DNA of 64,000 nucleotides from the NCBI GenBank assembly GCA_040880485.1, contig JBBDIJ010000013.1:1-64000 (forward strand), in the 5' to 3' direction. A program made the position numbers and the translations under genes. How positions within the stretch are numbered: position 1 is the first letter of the stretch; every line of letters starts with the position of its first letter. This DNA is from JBBDIJ01 sp040880485. Its GTDB lineage: Bacteria; Bacteroidota; Rhodothermia; Balneolales; Balneolaceae. Under the pieces are notes generated by a model. The model was not told where the DNA came from, made no database searches, and saw only the letters and a program-made list of their open reading frames with translations. Positions 56,186-64,000 of the stretch are shown in pieces.

Positions 56186-56962
56186 ATGGATCTGACTATC
56201 GAGGGACAACGATTTCTGGTATGTGGTGCCAGTAGCGGGCTGGGCAACGCCACCGCACACGCACTTCTCAGGGAGGGGGCTTCCCTCCTGGTTACAGCCA
56301 GAAGAGCCGACCTGCTGGAGAAAGAGTTCTCTTTGTATGGAGAGAGAGTGGTTGCGATCGCCGGAGATATCAGAGAAGAGAAACTTTTAAAAAAAATTGC
56401 CTGCAGAGCCCTTGATGAACCTCTGCACGGCATGATGCTGAACGCAGGAGGTCCCCCTGTCGGTACGCCACTGGAGACAAAAATGGAAGATTGGGACAGA
56501 GCCTGGGAACTGGTCATGCGCTGGAAAATCGAACTCACGCTTGCCATCGCTCCTGCGCTTGCCAAAAGGGGCTATGGCCGGATTCTTTATCTGGAAAGCA
56601 AAACGGTCAAACAGCCACTTCCCGCCCTCGTTCTGAGCAACGCTTTCAGGGCAGGCGTCACCGGATTCGCAAAATCACTCTCCCGGGAAGTGGGTAGCCG
56701 TGGTGTAACCGTGAATGTGCTGGCTCCCGGCTCCCATGAAACCCCGGCGATCGAACGTGTGATCCGGAAGCAAAGCGAGCAGGAGGGGATTTCTGCAGAG
56801 GAGGCCAAAGCAAAAATGGAAAAAGCCATTCCCGTTGGACGCATGGGCAGGGCCGAAGAGTTTGGCCAGCTCGCAGCATGGCTTCTCTCTCCACTAAGTG
56901 GATACATAACCGGACAGACCATCAGCCACGACGGTGGCGACGTGGCCGGCCTGTTCGGATGA
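56186..56962 (+). CDS. Atypical short-chain dehydrogenase/reductase
   Basis: A 258-aa Rossmann protein. GASSGLGNATA (NAD(P) loop) starts at about residue 14, and NAGGPPVG and the C-terminal GYITGQTISHDGG fit the classical SDR pattern of FabG-like proteins. The catalytic Ser (in YLESK) is present, but at the spacing where Tyr and Lys should lie (13 and 17 residues later) there are Ser and Arg (SNAFR). A branch of SDRs with such SN..R sequences exists; their reactions are not settled. Divergent from typA, and convergent with the NIPSNAP gene 13 bases away. Confidence 0.82.
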   Translation: MDLTIEGQRFLVCGASSGLGNATAHALLREGASLLVTARRADLLEKEFSLYGERVVAIAGDIREEKLLKKIACRALDEPLHGMMLNAGGPPVGTPLETKMEDWDRAWELVMRWKIELTLAIAPALAKRGYGRILYLESKTVKQPLPALVLSNAFRAGVTGFAKSLSREVGSRGVTVNVLAPGSHETPAIERVIRKQSEQEGISAEEAKAKMEKAIPVGRMGRAEEFGQLAAWLLSPLSGYITGQTISHDGGDVAGLFG

Positions 56963-56975
56963 TCTTTTCAGTGCG

Positions 56976-57422
56976 TCAGGGAAGCGGCGAAAAGTCCGCA
57001 CTGTTCATGTAAAAAGTCTCTGCCTGCCTGACGATTGGCCCGTCGGCATTAGACTCCTCATAAACCTGCTGCCACTCCGGATCATTTACAAAAGCCTCCC
57101 AGCTGGTCTCGGTGGCAGCCTGATTCTCATAGGAGACGATACAGATCAACGTGTTTCCATCTCCGGCAGGTGGTTGTGGAATCCAGTAGCCGATACTCTC
57201 GATGCCGTGCTTTTCAAAGATCCTGATGGTGTGGTCACGAAATCGGGTTTTTAAATCCTCGAATTTTCCTTCATGAGCCGTATAGATGCGCATCTGGTAG
57301 ACAGGCTCTTCCACTTGAGGTTCACTTTCTGCGGTGCCCGGTGTCCAGCCAGCCAGAAGGCTCAGAAGCAAGACACCTAAAATAGCATTGAGAATGACAG
57401 GGACTCTTTTCATTTTACTCAT
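56976..57422 (-). CDS. NIPSNAP-family exported protein
   Basis: A protein of about 148 aa with an N-terminal hydrophobic segment (likely signal, residues 8-25) and one ferredoxin-like domain of the NIPSNAP family: YQMRIYTAHEGKFEDLKTRF, then GIESIGYWIPQ and SWEAFVNDPEWQQVYEES. No enzymatic role is firmly known for these small dimeric proteins. The ATG at 57422 is chosen; the frame opens at 57503 but the added residues do not resemble the family. Confidence 0.8.
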   Translation of the reverse strand: MSKMKRVPVILNAILGVLLLSLLAGWTPGTAESEPQVEEPVYQMRIYTAHEGKFEDLKTRFRDHTIRIFEKHGIESIGYWIPQPPAGDGNTLICIVSYENQAATETSWEAFVNDPEWQQVYEESNADGPIVRQAETFYMNSADFSPLP

Positions 57423-57534
57423 ATCAGACAGTCGTTTGAGATTCGGGTATGGTTGAACCGGGCCATCGTGCCCCGGCACTACGAAGCATAGAATATGCAC
57501 CATTTTTTTTTAAATAGACAGCAGGGATAGTACC

Positions 57535-57960
57535 ATGACATGGATTCAGAAACAGATCACACTCCGCTCAAGGCCTCGCGGTTTTCATCTGATCACCGAT
57601 GAAGTACGGGAGCAGTTGCCTGAACTCTCCGGCCTCCAAACCGGCATCGCACACCTGTTTATTCTTCACACCAGTGCCGGTCTCACAGTAAATGAGAATG
57701 CAGACCCATCGGTACGCAGGGATTTCGAGAGCCACTTTAACCGCATGGTTCCGGAAGATCCATCTCTTTTTGAACACACACTGGAGGGTCCGGATGACAT
57801 GACCTCCCATATCAAAAGCTCAATACTGGGGCACGCTGTGACCTTGCCGATCACCAAAGGAGAGTTTAACCTGGGAACGTGGCAGGGCATCTACCTATGT
57901 GAACATCGCAACCGAGGCGGTTCGCGCCGCCTGGTGGCCACTCTCATTGGAACGCCCTGA
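57535..57960 (+). CDS. YjbQ (UPF0047) family protein
   Basis: A 141-aa protein of the YjbQ/UPF0047 family. GIAHLFILHTSAGLTVNENADPSVRRD and the C-terminal GTWQGIYLCEHRNRGGSRR are diagnostic. Family members show weak thiamine phosphate synthase activity in E. coli, but the real function is unsettled. The conserved His, Asp and Glu suggest a metal site. The photolyase gene starts 50 bases later on the same strand. Confidence 0.92.
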   Translation: MTWIQKQITLRSRPRGFHLITDEVREQLPELSGLQTGIAHLFILHTSAGLTVNENADPSVRRDFESHFNRMVPEDPSLFEHTLEGPDDMTSHIKSSILGHAVTLPITKGEFNLGTWQGIYLCEHRNRGGSRRLVATLIGTP

Positions 57961-58009
57961 AACCCGACAGGGTTCATGCAGTCATCAATCGTAACGGAAA
58001 TGTCTGCGT

Positions 58010-59392
58010 GTGAAGAGAGAGGTCGATGAGAGAAGGATTTACAAGGTAAACAGCAAACCGGTTCGGCCGGGGCCCATTCTCTACTGGATGAGCCGGGATC
58101 AGAGAGTGGCCGACAACTGGTCTCTACTCTACGCACAACAGCTCGCACGAGCCGTCGGCCGGGAATTGATCGTTGCATTTTGCCATTCACCCGGCTCATC
58201 CCCGATCTCATTACGGCAACTCGACTTTATGATTCAGGGCTTAAAGAGTAGTGAGAAAACCCTTCACGATCTTCACATACCATTTCAGCTGCTTCCAGGT
58301 GAACCAGAGAGTGAGCTGCCAGCACTCGCACATGAACTGGAAGCCGGTGCCGTAATCGCAGACTTCAATCCGTTACGTAAGACCCAGGATCTCCTGCACA
58401 GGATTGCGGAGAGGGCACCATATGCGCTACAAGAAGTCGACAGCCACAACATTGTGCCCTGCCGCCATGTGTCGGGCAAGCAAGAGTACGCGGCCTACAC
58501 ATTGCGGCCGAAAATAGAGAAGCTACTACCCGAATTCCTGACTGATTTTCCCGGAATAGAGAAGCAGGAATCGGAAAAGCCTTCGGTGCAGTCCGACTGG
58601 GAGACGTTCACAGTTTCTTTTCTAGCCGATCGGTCGGTTCAACCCGTAGAGAACGTCCGGCCGGGAGAGAGAGCGGCAGCATCCGTACTGAAGGAGTTTC
58701 TGGAAAAGGGTTTGGCCTCCTATGCAGCCGACAGGAACAACCCGGTGAAAAACGCTCAATCAGGCCTCTCCCCCTATCTCCATTTCGGACAGATCTCTGC
58801 CCAACGTATCGCACTTGAAGTCCACAAACACGCTGGTCACAGTGAGAGCAGAGAAGCCTTTCTTGAAGAGCTTATCGTCCGGAAGGAGTTGTCCGACAAC
58901 TTCTGCCTCCACAACCGGGAGTACGATACGGTGGATGGCTTTCCCGACTGGGCGAAAAAAACTCAACGGGAACATAAAGATGATCCCAGGGAGTATCTTT
59001 ACACACTGGAGCAGTTTGACGAGGCAGAAACGCACGACGCATTATGGAATGCGGCCCAGTCGGAGATGGTGAACAGAGGTAAAATGCATGGATACATGAG
59101 AATGTACTGGGCGAAAAAGATCCTGGAATGGACACGTACACCCTCTGAAGCTATGGCCATCGCCATCTACCTGAACGACAAATATGAACTGGACGGATGT
59201 GATCCTAACGGGTATGCCGGCATCGCGTGGTCCATCGGCGGAGTGCATGACAGAGCGTGGTTCGAGAGGCCTCTGTTTGGAAAGATCAGATATCTGAACG
59301 CCAATGGATGTCGGTCAAAATTTAACACAAAGAGATACATCGACATGCATTTAAGCGGAGAGGGAGGGATTCGAACCCTCGGTACCCCGTGA
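58010..59392 (+). CDS. Class II CPD photolyase
   Basis: A 460-aa FAD enzyme that reverses cyclobutane pyrimidine dimers with light. RPGPILYWMSRDQRVADNW is the N-terminal antenna-domain start, and the FAD domain ends with WSIGGVHDRAWFERPLFGKIRYLNANGC, typical of the class II group. The start is a GTG at 58010. The last eleven or so codons are read from the complement of tRNA-Ser and end in a TGA inside the tRNA, so the natural C terminus is probably near IDMHL and the original stop has been lost. Confidence 0.88.
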   Translation: MKREVDERRIYKVNSKPVRPGPILYWMSRDQRVADNWSLLYAQQLARAVGRELIVAFCHSPGSSPISLRQLDFMIQGLKSSEKTLHDLHIPFQLLPGEPESELPALAHELEAGAVIADFNPLRKTQDLLHRIAERAPYALQEVDSHNIVPCRHVSGKQEYAAYTLRPKIEKLLPEFLTDFPGIEKQESEKPSVQSDWETFTVSFLADRSVQPVENVRPGERAAASVLKEFLEKGLASYAADRNNPVKNAQSGLSPYLHFGQISAQRIALEVHKHAGHSESREAFLEELIVRKELSDNFCLHNREYDTVDGFPDWAKKTQREHKDDPREYLYTLEQFDEAETHDALWNAAQSEMVNRGKMHGYMRMYWAKKILEWTRTPSEAMAIAIYLNDKYELDGCDPNGYAGIAWSIGGVHDRAWFERPLFGKIRYLNANGCRSKFNTKRYIDMHLSGEGGIRTLGTP

Positions 59393-59444
59393 AGGGTACA
59401 ACACCTTAGCAGGGTGCCGCTTTCGACCACTCAGCCACCTCTCC
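59356..59444 (-). tRNA. tRNA-Ser (anticodon GCU)
   Basis: The minus strand folds as a cloverleaf: acceptor arms GGAGAGG and CCTCTCC, D arm with GGCTGAGTGGT, anticodon loop CTGCTAA with GCT at 34-36, a long variable arm typical of Ser tRNAs, and T loop GGTTCGAATCC. The discriminator is G (59356); CCA is not encoded. Length is 89 bases including the discriminator. It lies 78 bases downstream of tilS on the same strand, and 37 of its bases overlap the photolyase frame on the other strand. Confidence 0.95.
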
Positions 59445-59522
59445 CGGACGCCAGTCTCCGGATGGAGCGGGCGTTTCAAGATGTCCAATATAGGAACCTT
59501 GACTGTCCATCTGCAACCCCGA

Positions 59523-60902
59523 TCAGAGGATTTCGACGCGTAGCACCTTCGCGGTCTTCGGCCCGCATTTCACCTCCTCCGAGACCGTACCGATACGGCC
59601 TTTCAAATATGGATCTCCCAACAGAATGGCAGCAACCTTCCCTCCTTCACTCTCAATTATAGGGACCTCCTCTTTTCTTGCTGCGTTCACCTTCAGATGA
59701 GTCAGGTGGTCCGCTACGGTCTGGTGCCCGGCCATGCCCAATGGGCGAATTCGGTCCCCCTTTTTCCAGTTTCTCAAACGTAATGGCCACTGCAACCGGT
59801 CTGTGTCGATCTCCAAAGCGTTTTGATCCGGTTTCCCGCTCCACTCCCCAAATGAAAAGCGGTATCCATTCCACTCTGCTGCTCTCATTTCGAGCTGACC
59901 GCGGGTCAACAGTTGCTCCGCTACCCCTCCCGATCCGGTACTCTGAATCCGAAACTGGTCCCTGTCGCGTACCAGCAGGGTAGAGTGATCGATCTGCAGG
60001 GAGCCACCGGTTTGCAGCTCTGCTATAGACTCCAGTTGCCGAACCGCCCCCTCCGTCAATTCCCCCTCTCTGATTATGGAGGTTAAAAGCTCGTGCAGAA
60101 CCGGTCCTCTGGCCTGTTTATCCAGAGAGAGTAATTCCATTCTGGAGATTCCCATGTCATCCGACACCAGACGTTTGGCCATCTCTCGAACCACCGCCTG
60201 CACTTCGGCCGAACGTTCTGGCACCTTTAAAAGATTCTCCCTCCAGCCAGGGAAAAGCTTTTCCATTACCGGAAACCAACCGTGACGAAGGAAGTTACGG
60301 GCATACCCGGACTCCTCTTCGTTACTTCTGTCGAGACGATAGGGAACCTCCATGACCGTCGCGAACTGAAGTATTTGCGACTTGGTAAAGGGCAACAGCG
60401 GCCGGAAAAGGAGCCCGTCCCACACTTTCATTCCTTGCCAGGCTGGAATACCGGAACCACGAAGAATTTTCTGCAGGATCGTCTCCAGTTGATCGTCCTG
60501 ATGATGGGCAGTAACCATCGCATCCCCTCCCTCCGACTCTATCAACTCCCTGAATATACGGTATCGCTCTTCCCTGGCCCGGTTCTGAAGGTTCGCTGCC
60601 TCATCTCTCTGCATATCGATCTTCAGGGAGACCACTTCAAACCCCCACATGGATGCCACCTCCTCTACCAGCTCCTGATCCAGGTCAGAATCTATGCCGC
60701 GGAGTTGGTAATTACAGTGAACGACGACCGATCGTACTCCTGCAGAGTGCAACATATAGAGTAGGGCCATCGAGTCCGGACCTCCACTTACCCCTGCAAT
60801 GAGCAGTGGATCTCTCTTCGGAAGAGCCGTTTCAAGCTGCAGGCGTACGTGTTCAATCAGTAGTTTCGATTCGGATCTGTTCATAACTGAATCTTCTGAC
60901 AT
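59523..60902 (-). CDS. tilS: tRNA-Ile lysidine synthetase
   Basis: TilS (459 aa) converts C34 of tRNA-Ile(CAU) to lysidine so that AUA codons are read as Ile. The PP-loop is SGGPDS (about 40-45); HCNYQLRG and TAHHQDDQLETILQKILRGSG are family motifs, and the C-terminal TilS domain (IRPLGMAGHQTVADHL...) is complete. The start overlaps birA by about 30-50 bases: ATG 60902 or, seven codons on, ATG 60884. tRNA-Ser follows downstream, but there is no functional link. Confidence 0.94.
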   Translation of the reverse strand: MSEDSVMNRSESKLLIEHVRLQLETALPKRDPLLIAGVSGGPDSMALLYMLHSAGVRSVVVHCNYQLRGIDSDLDQELVEEVASMWGFEVVSLKIDMQRDEAANLQNRAREERYRIFRELIESEGGDAMVTAHHQDDQLETILQKILRGSGIPAWQGMKVWDGLLFRPLLPFTKSQILQFATVMEVPYRLDRSNEEESGYARNFLRHGWFPVMEKLFPGWRENLLKVPERSAEVQAVVREMAKRLVSDDMGISRMELLSLDKQARGPVLHELLTSIIREGELTEGAVRQLESIAELQTGGSLQIDHSTLLVRDRDQFRIQSTGSGGVAEQLLTRGQLEMRAAEWNGYRFSFGEWSGKPDQNALEIDTDRLQWPLRLRNWKKGDRIRPLGMAGHQTVADHLTHLKVNAARKEEVPIIESEGGKVAAILLGDPYLKGRIGTVSEEVKCGPKTAKVLRVEIL

Positions 60903-61638
60903 CCATCTCTTCAGACAGTAGTAGCAGCCGCCCCTTACTGTCCATACCTAGAAATTTGAATTGGCCTGGTAATGGGTCTCCATTTTTTCTGATGGTTATC
61001 CACTCACCATACCCGCACAGACATGGGTTCAGCAGCGCCGGAAGATCCGGATCCAGCCTCTCCCAGCGCTCATAGAGCTCCTCGACTTCTGTAAGAAGTT
61101 CGGCAAGCAGATGTTCTCTGCAAACCGGTTTCTCACACAGGCTGGCGAGTGAAACCGCCTGACCTGCAATCTCGCCTGCAAACTCCGTCTGATTCACATT
61201 CAGGCCAACACCGACAAGCACACGTTCGAGGCAGGTACCATTAAAGACACACTCCGTCAGGATTCCGCCCGCTTTTTTCCCTCCGACCAGCAGATCGTTT
61301 GGCCACTTCACCCTGAAAGGTAATTCCGATATCCTGCTGCAGGCATCGCTTAATGCTACTGCTGTCGCAAGGGTCAGAAGTGGCAGACGATGCGATTCTG
61401 ATGGCTGAAATGCGATGGTGAAAGTAAGGTTCTTACCCGGCTCGGAAATCCATTTCCGCTCGAACTGCCCCCGTCCGCGTGTCTGATGATCGGCCAGTAG
61501 AAGCGTCCCGTGTTTCAGCTTCTCTGCGGGCAGGCGCTTCAGCTCCAGATTGGTGGAGTCGGTGACCTCTCTGTAGACGAAATCGCGTCCCAGCCATTTG
61601 GTTTCGAGTTCACCCTGAAATTGCTCTGCATTGAACAT
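60853..61638 (-). CDS. birA: Biotin-[acetyl-CoA-carboxylase] ligase (no HTH)
   Basis: A 261-aa class I biotin protein ligase. GRGQFERKW (the GRG..R.W biotinyl-AMP loop), WPNDLLVGGKKAGGIL and VGVGLNVNQ are the catalytic motifs. There is no N-terminal winged helix, so it does not act as a biotin repressor; the C-terminal SH3-like domain is present. The ATG at 61638 is chosen; an upstream in-frame ATG at 61677 adds 13 residues. It lies 81 bases after the isomerase gene and overlaps tilS. Confidence 0.93.
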   Translation of the reverse strand: MFNAEQFQGELETKWLGRDFVYREVTDSTNLELKRLPAEKLKHGTLLLADHQTRGRGQFERKWISEPGKNLTFTIAFQPSESHRLPLLTLATAVALSDACSRISELPFRVKWPNDLLVGGKKAGGILTECVFNGTCLERVLVGVGLNVNQTEFAGEIAGQAVSLASLCEKPVCREHLLAELLTEVEELYERWERLDPDLPALLNPCLCGYGEWITIRKNGDPLPGQFKFLGMDSKGRLLLLSEEMDVRRFSYEQIRIETTD

Positions 61639-61719
61639 GAGCCAAACTTGTTGGTTTTCACACTTCGAAAATATCACTCCGCGCAGTGCCGGCAGAAGGC
61701 TGTCGAGTACAAACAGCTT

Positions 61720-62769
61720 CTACAGTTCACCAAGCCGACTTTTCAATAGGTCGATCTTCGTAATGGGAGTGGGATCCACTCCCTGAATCCAGGCCAGGTA
61801 GCAACTGACCCAATCGCCAAACTGGACGAGCGAAAATTGGCGTGCAAGCCTGCTGCTACCGTGAGCCTGCACTCTTCTCACTGTGACCGCCTGGTCACTG
61901 ATCAGATCCTCTACAACCTCCATACGCTGCATCACTTTTCTGTGTCCCTCCAGATCTTCAAGGAGGATCACAGAAAGCCGACCTGTCAGGTGTGAAAGCT
62001 GTTCCCAGCCGACGATCTCATTGTGAGTCATCTCTGCAATAGAGTTTCCATAGGAGAGGGTTTTGGCATTCTCTTCAAACTGTGAGGACCAGCGAACCCG
62101 TACAGGAGACATCAGGCCCTCTTCCGAATAGACAAGAGGGAGAGTCTCCGAAACAGCTTCTGCAATGGCCAATGCCGGATTCCCTTCCGTCTGCGAGAGT
62201 AGCGCAACCTGTCTCTCCAGAAGCCGGGCCGTCTCCTCCAGGGCATCATCACCACCATGGTCCATTCCCAGATACTGGAAAAGCCGAAACAGAGGAACAA
62301 AACTGTATGCAAGTGCAGCCCGGGGTGGAATCCCGCCGGGAATCCTGACATAATCTATAGCACCGTCGCCCACCTCCATAAGCAGCTTGCCGCCGGAAGT
62401 AACCACAAAAAGGGACGCTCCCCGGCGGCGGGCTTCCGACAGAGCTGAAAGTGTCTCCCCGGTGTTGCCGGAGTAGCTGCAGGCCACAAACAGGGTTCCC
62501 CTGCCCACCCAGCCCGGCAGGTGATAGTCCCGGGTCACTTCGACAGGCCGGGTTAGCGCCGGTGAACAGCAGGCCCGCACCAGATCTGCACCAATAGCGG
62601 ACCCTCCCATACCTGCAATGCAGATGTTTTCTATTTTTGACGGATCGAACCGCCAATCGTGATCCAGTGTAAAGGTCATCGCTTCGCGCCAATGTCGTGG
62701 AAAAGAGATCAGTTTCCCGCGCATGTCATCCTTGTCGTACTGCTCTATTAAATCGTTTGTCAAGCTCAT
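61720..62769 (-). CDS. Bifunctional phosphoglucose/phosphomannose isomerase
   Basis: A 349-aa sugar isomerase of the small PGI/PMI family, interconverting glucose-6-P, fructose-6-P and mannose-6-P. The SIS fold shows GMGGSAIGADL and SYSGNTGETL, and the catalytic base region is ENAKTLSYGNSIAEMTHNEIVGWE, which matches the bifunctional archaeal/bacterial enzymes rather than classical Pgi. The start overlaps the ptsI stop by four bases (ATGA). Its position after ptsI suggests a sugar-uptake-to-glycolysis operon, but sugar EII genes are not in the window. Confidence 0.93.
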   Translation of the reverse strand: MSLTNDLIEQYDKDDMRGKLISFPRHWREAMTFTLDHDWRFDPSKIENICIAGMGGSAIGADLVRACCSPALTRPVEVTRDYHLPGWVGRGTLFVACSYSGNTGETLSALSEARRRGASLFVVTSGGKLLMEVGDGAIDYVRIPGGIPPRAALAYSFVPLFRLFQYLGMDHGGDDALEETARLLERQVALLSQTEGNPALAIAEAVSETLPLVYSEEGLMSPVRVRWSSQFEENAKTLSYGNSIAEMTHNEIVGWEQLSHLTGRLSVILLEDLEGHRKVMQRMEVVEDLISDQAVTVRRVQAHGSSRLARQFSLVQFGDWVSCYLAWIQGVDPTPITKIDLLKSRLGEL

Positions 62770-64000
62770 TTCATGCCCTCCCGCCCGGGTTCAGCCCGCA
62801 TGTTTAAAAATCGTTCTGCTTCTGCACCGTCACGCAAAGCGAACCACTCTTCAGACAACGCTTTCAACTCTGCCAGGCTGTGACGGCAGAGGAATTTTTT
62901 TACTTTTGGAATGGACGCGGTGTTCATGCTCAATTCGTTGATTCCCATACCAACCAAAACCCCCGCAAGCAGAGGCTGGCTGGCAATTTCGCCACAGACA
63001 GAAATTGGAATCCCGGCATTCCGGGCGGCTTCCATTGCAATGTTAATCAATTTCCAGACCGCCGGATGACTGTCCCTGAACCTGGAGGAGAGCTTCCGGT
63101 TGCCTCTGTCTACAGCAAGAGTATACTGAGTCAGATCATTAGAGCCTACACTGAAGAAATCGGCTACTTCAGCCGCTCTGCCGGCAAGAAGAGCTATGGA
63201 GGGGACCTCTACCATCACTCCGACCGGAATCTTCTCCTCTACCGATACTCCCTCTTTTTTAAGTACCGACCGAGCTTTTTCAAGTTCTTTCCGGAACTGC
63301 ACCATCTCCTCAGGGTCACTCACCATCGGGACAAGGAGGCGGACACGTCCGGGATATTCGGATGCGACCCGGAGAACGGTACGAAGCTGCTGTTGCAGGA
63401 GCTCTTTTTCATCGAGTAGCAGGCGGATCCCCCTCCATCCCAGAAACGGGTTTGGCTCCTTGTGTGATCGTTCCGGAAGTTTGTCGCCCCCTATGTCCAG
63501 AAGGCGAATCACCACCGGCTCATCACCGCAAGCTTCAATAAAGGCTGAATAGACTTTTCCGTGACGCTCGCTGTCGAATCCACCCTGCTCCAGAAACAGG
63601 GTTTCTGTTCTCAAAAGGCCAATCCCAGCGGCTTCAGTTCGCTTCAGTTCCGAAATCTCGGCCAAAAATTCCGCATTGGCTCTCAATACAAAACGGGTAC
63701 CGCACCGGGTCTCATTCGGTTGTCTGATCACCTCTGCCACCTCCCTGAGCCAGGCACTGTGCTGCATCATCCGTTCCTGAAACTTCCTTTCGGTCGGGGT
63801 GTCGGGACAGATCACAACCTCTCCCCGTTCTCCATCCACCCAGGCCGGTTCACCCCCTTTTAGCGGGCTGTCCATCCAGTCGACATTGGTCACACAGGGT
63901 ATACCGAGAGATTGTGCAATGATCGATGCATGAGAGGTCACACCCCCGGATGCCAACACAACAGCCTTTGCCCCATTCTGAATAAGTGAGATCATATCCG
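62766..64000 (-). CDS. ptsI: PTS enzyme I (PEP-protein phosphotransferase), 5' end beyond window
   Basis: The C-terminal 410 or so residues of enzyme I, which takes phosphate from PEP and passes it to HPr. The phosphohistidine is in GGVTSHASI, about 22 residues into the visible part. IGLLRTETLFL, NPFLGWRGIRLL, VGVMVEVPS and FSVGSNDLTQYTLAVDR are the PEP-binding segments. The full family length is about 575, so roughly 165 residues lie outside the window; the ATG at 63995 is not the true start. HPr (ptsH) is probably upstream. The stop overlaps the isomerase start by four bases. Confidence 0.94.
   Translation of the reverse strand, partial: DMISLIQNGAKAVVLASGGVTSHASIIAQSLGIPCVTNVDWMDSPLKGGEPAWVDGERGEVVICPDTPTERKFQERMMQHSAWLREVAEVIRQPNETRCGTRFVLRANAEFLAEISELKRTEAAGIGLLRTETLFLEQGGFDSERHGKVYSAFIEACGDEPVVIRLLDIGGDKLPERSHKEPNPFLGWRGIRLLLDEKELLQQQLRTVLRVASEYPGRVRLLVPMVSDPEEMVQFRKELEKARSVLKKEGVSVEEKIPVGVMVEVPSIALLAGRAAEVADFFSVGSNDLTQYTLAVDRGNRKLSSRFRDSHPAVWKLINIAMEAARNAGIPISVCGEIASQPLLAGVLVGMGINELSMNTASIPKVKKFLCRHSLAELKALSEEWFALRDGAEAERFLNMRAEPGREGMK

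Noticed and set aside
54157..56565. A frameshift splitting typA into two genes
   Set aside because: The two parts are in the same frame (192 bases, a multiple of three, from the TAG to the second frame's first ATG). Only a stop codon separates them.
59356..59444. tRNA-Ser as an attachment site of an integrated element
   Set aside because: Genes on both sides are chromosomal housekeeping genes, and no integrase or repeat of the tRNA end is seen nearby.
1..64000. CRISPR array, insertion sequence, prophage or defence island
   Set aside because: No spaced direct repeats, transposase, integrase, phage or restriction genes were found in any frame.

Overview
This is ordinary bacterial chromosome, densely coded on both strands with GC around 50-55%. 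The gene set points to the FCB group and most resembles Balneolales/Rhodothermota-type relatives of Bacteroidota. The pointers are a YceI gene paired with a DUF5777 barrel, an HTH-less BirA, several exported DUF885 lipoproteins, a class II photolyase, and TTTG / TTTATTTG-like as well as TTGACC / TATCAT-like promoter candidates. No ribosomal RNA marker is present, so this placement is inference. I saw no prophage, transposon, CRISPR array or plasmid gene.

Layout. 1-4.3 kb: str operon on the minus strand (rpsL, rpsG, fusA, tuf). 4.5-8.3 kb: recG, then a YceI/DUF5777 pair. 8.3-16.6 kb: TauE/SafE permease, mutS2, hemD, a POTRA-less Omp85 barrel, an SGNH hydrolase and hemG. 16.8-25.2 kb: a YeeZ-like reductase, a DtxR-type metal regulator with an exported thioredoxin, a membrane PP2C phosphatase, an NRDE protein, a TPR protein, rluB and scpB. 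25.3-28.8 kb: priA and purU, divergent. 28.8-38.2 kb: five exported hydrolases in one run on the minus strand (S9 peptidase, DUF885, amidohydrolase, DUF885, DUF885-like). 38.4-49.9 kb: hisS, an antiporter with an EIIA-like tail, a fused 5-oxoprolinase, lysA, an M19 dipeptidase and a sialidase-fold lipoprotein. 50-57.4 kb: ABC-F ATPase, VOC protein, gltX, typA (interrupted), an atypical SDR and a NIPSNAP protein. 57.5-64 kb: YjbQ, class II photolyase, tRNA-Ser(GCU), tilS, birA, a PGI/PMI isomerase and the 3' part of ptsI.

Two themes stand out. The first is translation: EF-Tu, EF-G, S7, S12, HisS, GltX, TilS, tRNA-Ser, RluB, an ABC-F and TypA all lie in this window, and typA carries a single in-frame amber codon. 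The second is peptide scavenging. The five-gene exported hydrolase run, 5-oxoprolinase, the membrane dipeptidase and the sialidase-fold protein together look like a route for breaking external peptides down to amino acids.

Strongest oddities: (1) typA is intact except for a TAG at codon 142. (2) PriA has lost two cysteines that both belong to the same zinc site. (3) The antiporter's EIIA-like domain lacks the phospho-accepting His although ptsI is in the window. (4) One DUF885-family member lacks the HE..PGHH motif kept by its two neighbours. (5) The photolyase frame runs into the tRNA-Ser gene. (6) A perfect 25-bp palindrome and a second hairpin lie in the 204-bp gap before the YeeZ-like gene. 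No gene-free stretch exceeds 300 bases; the largest gaps are about 190-215 bases.
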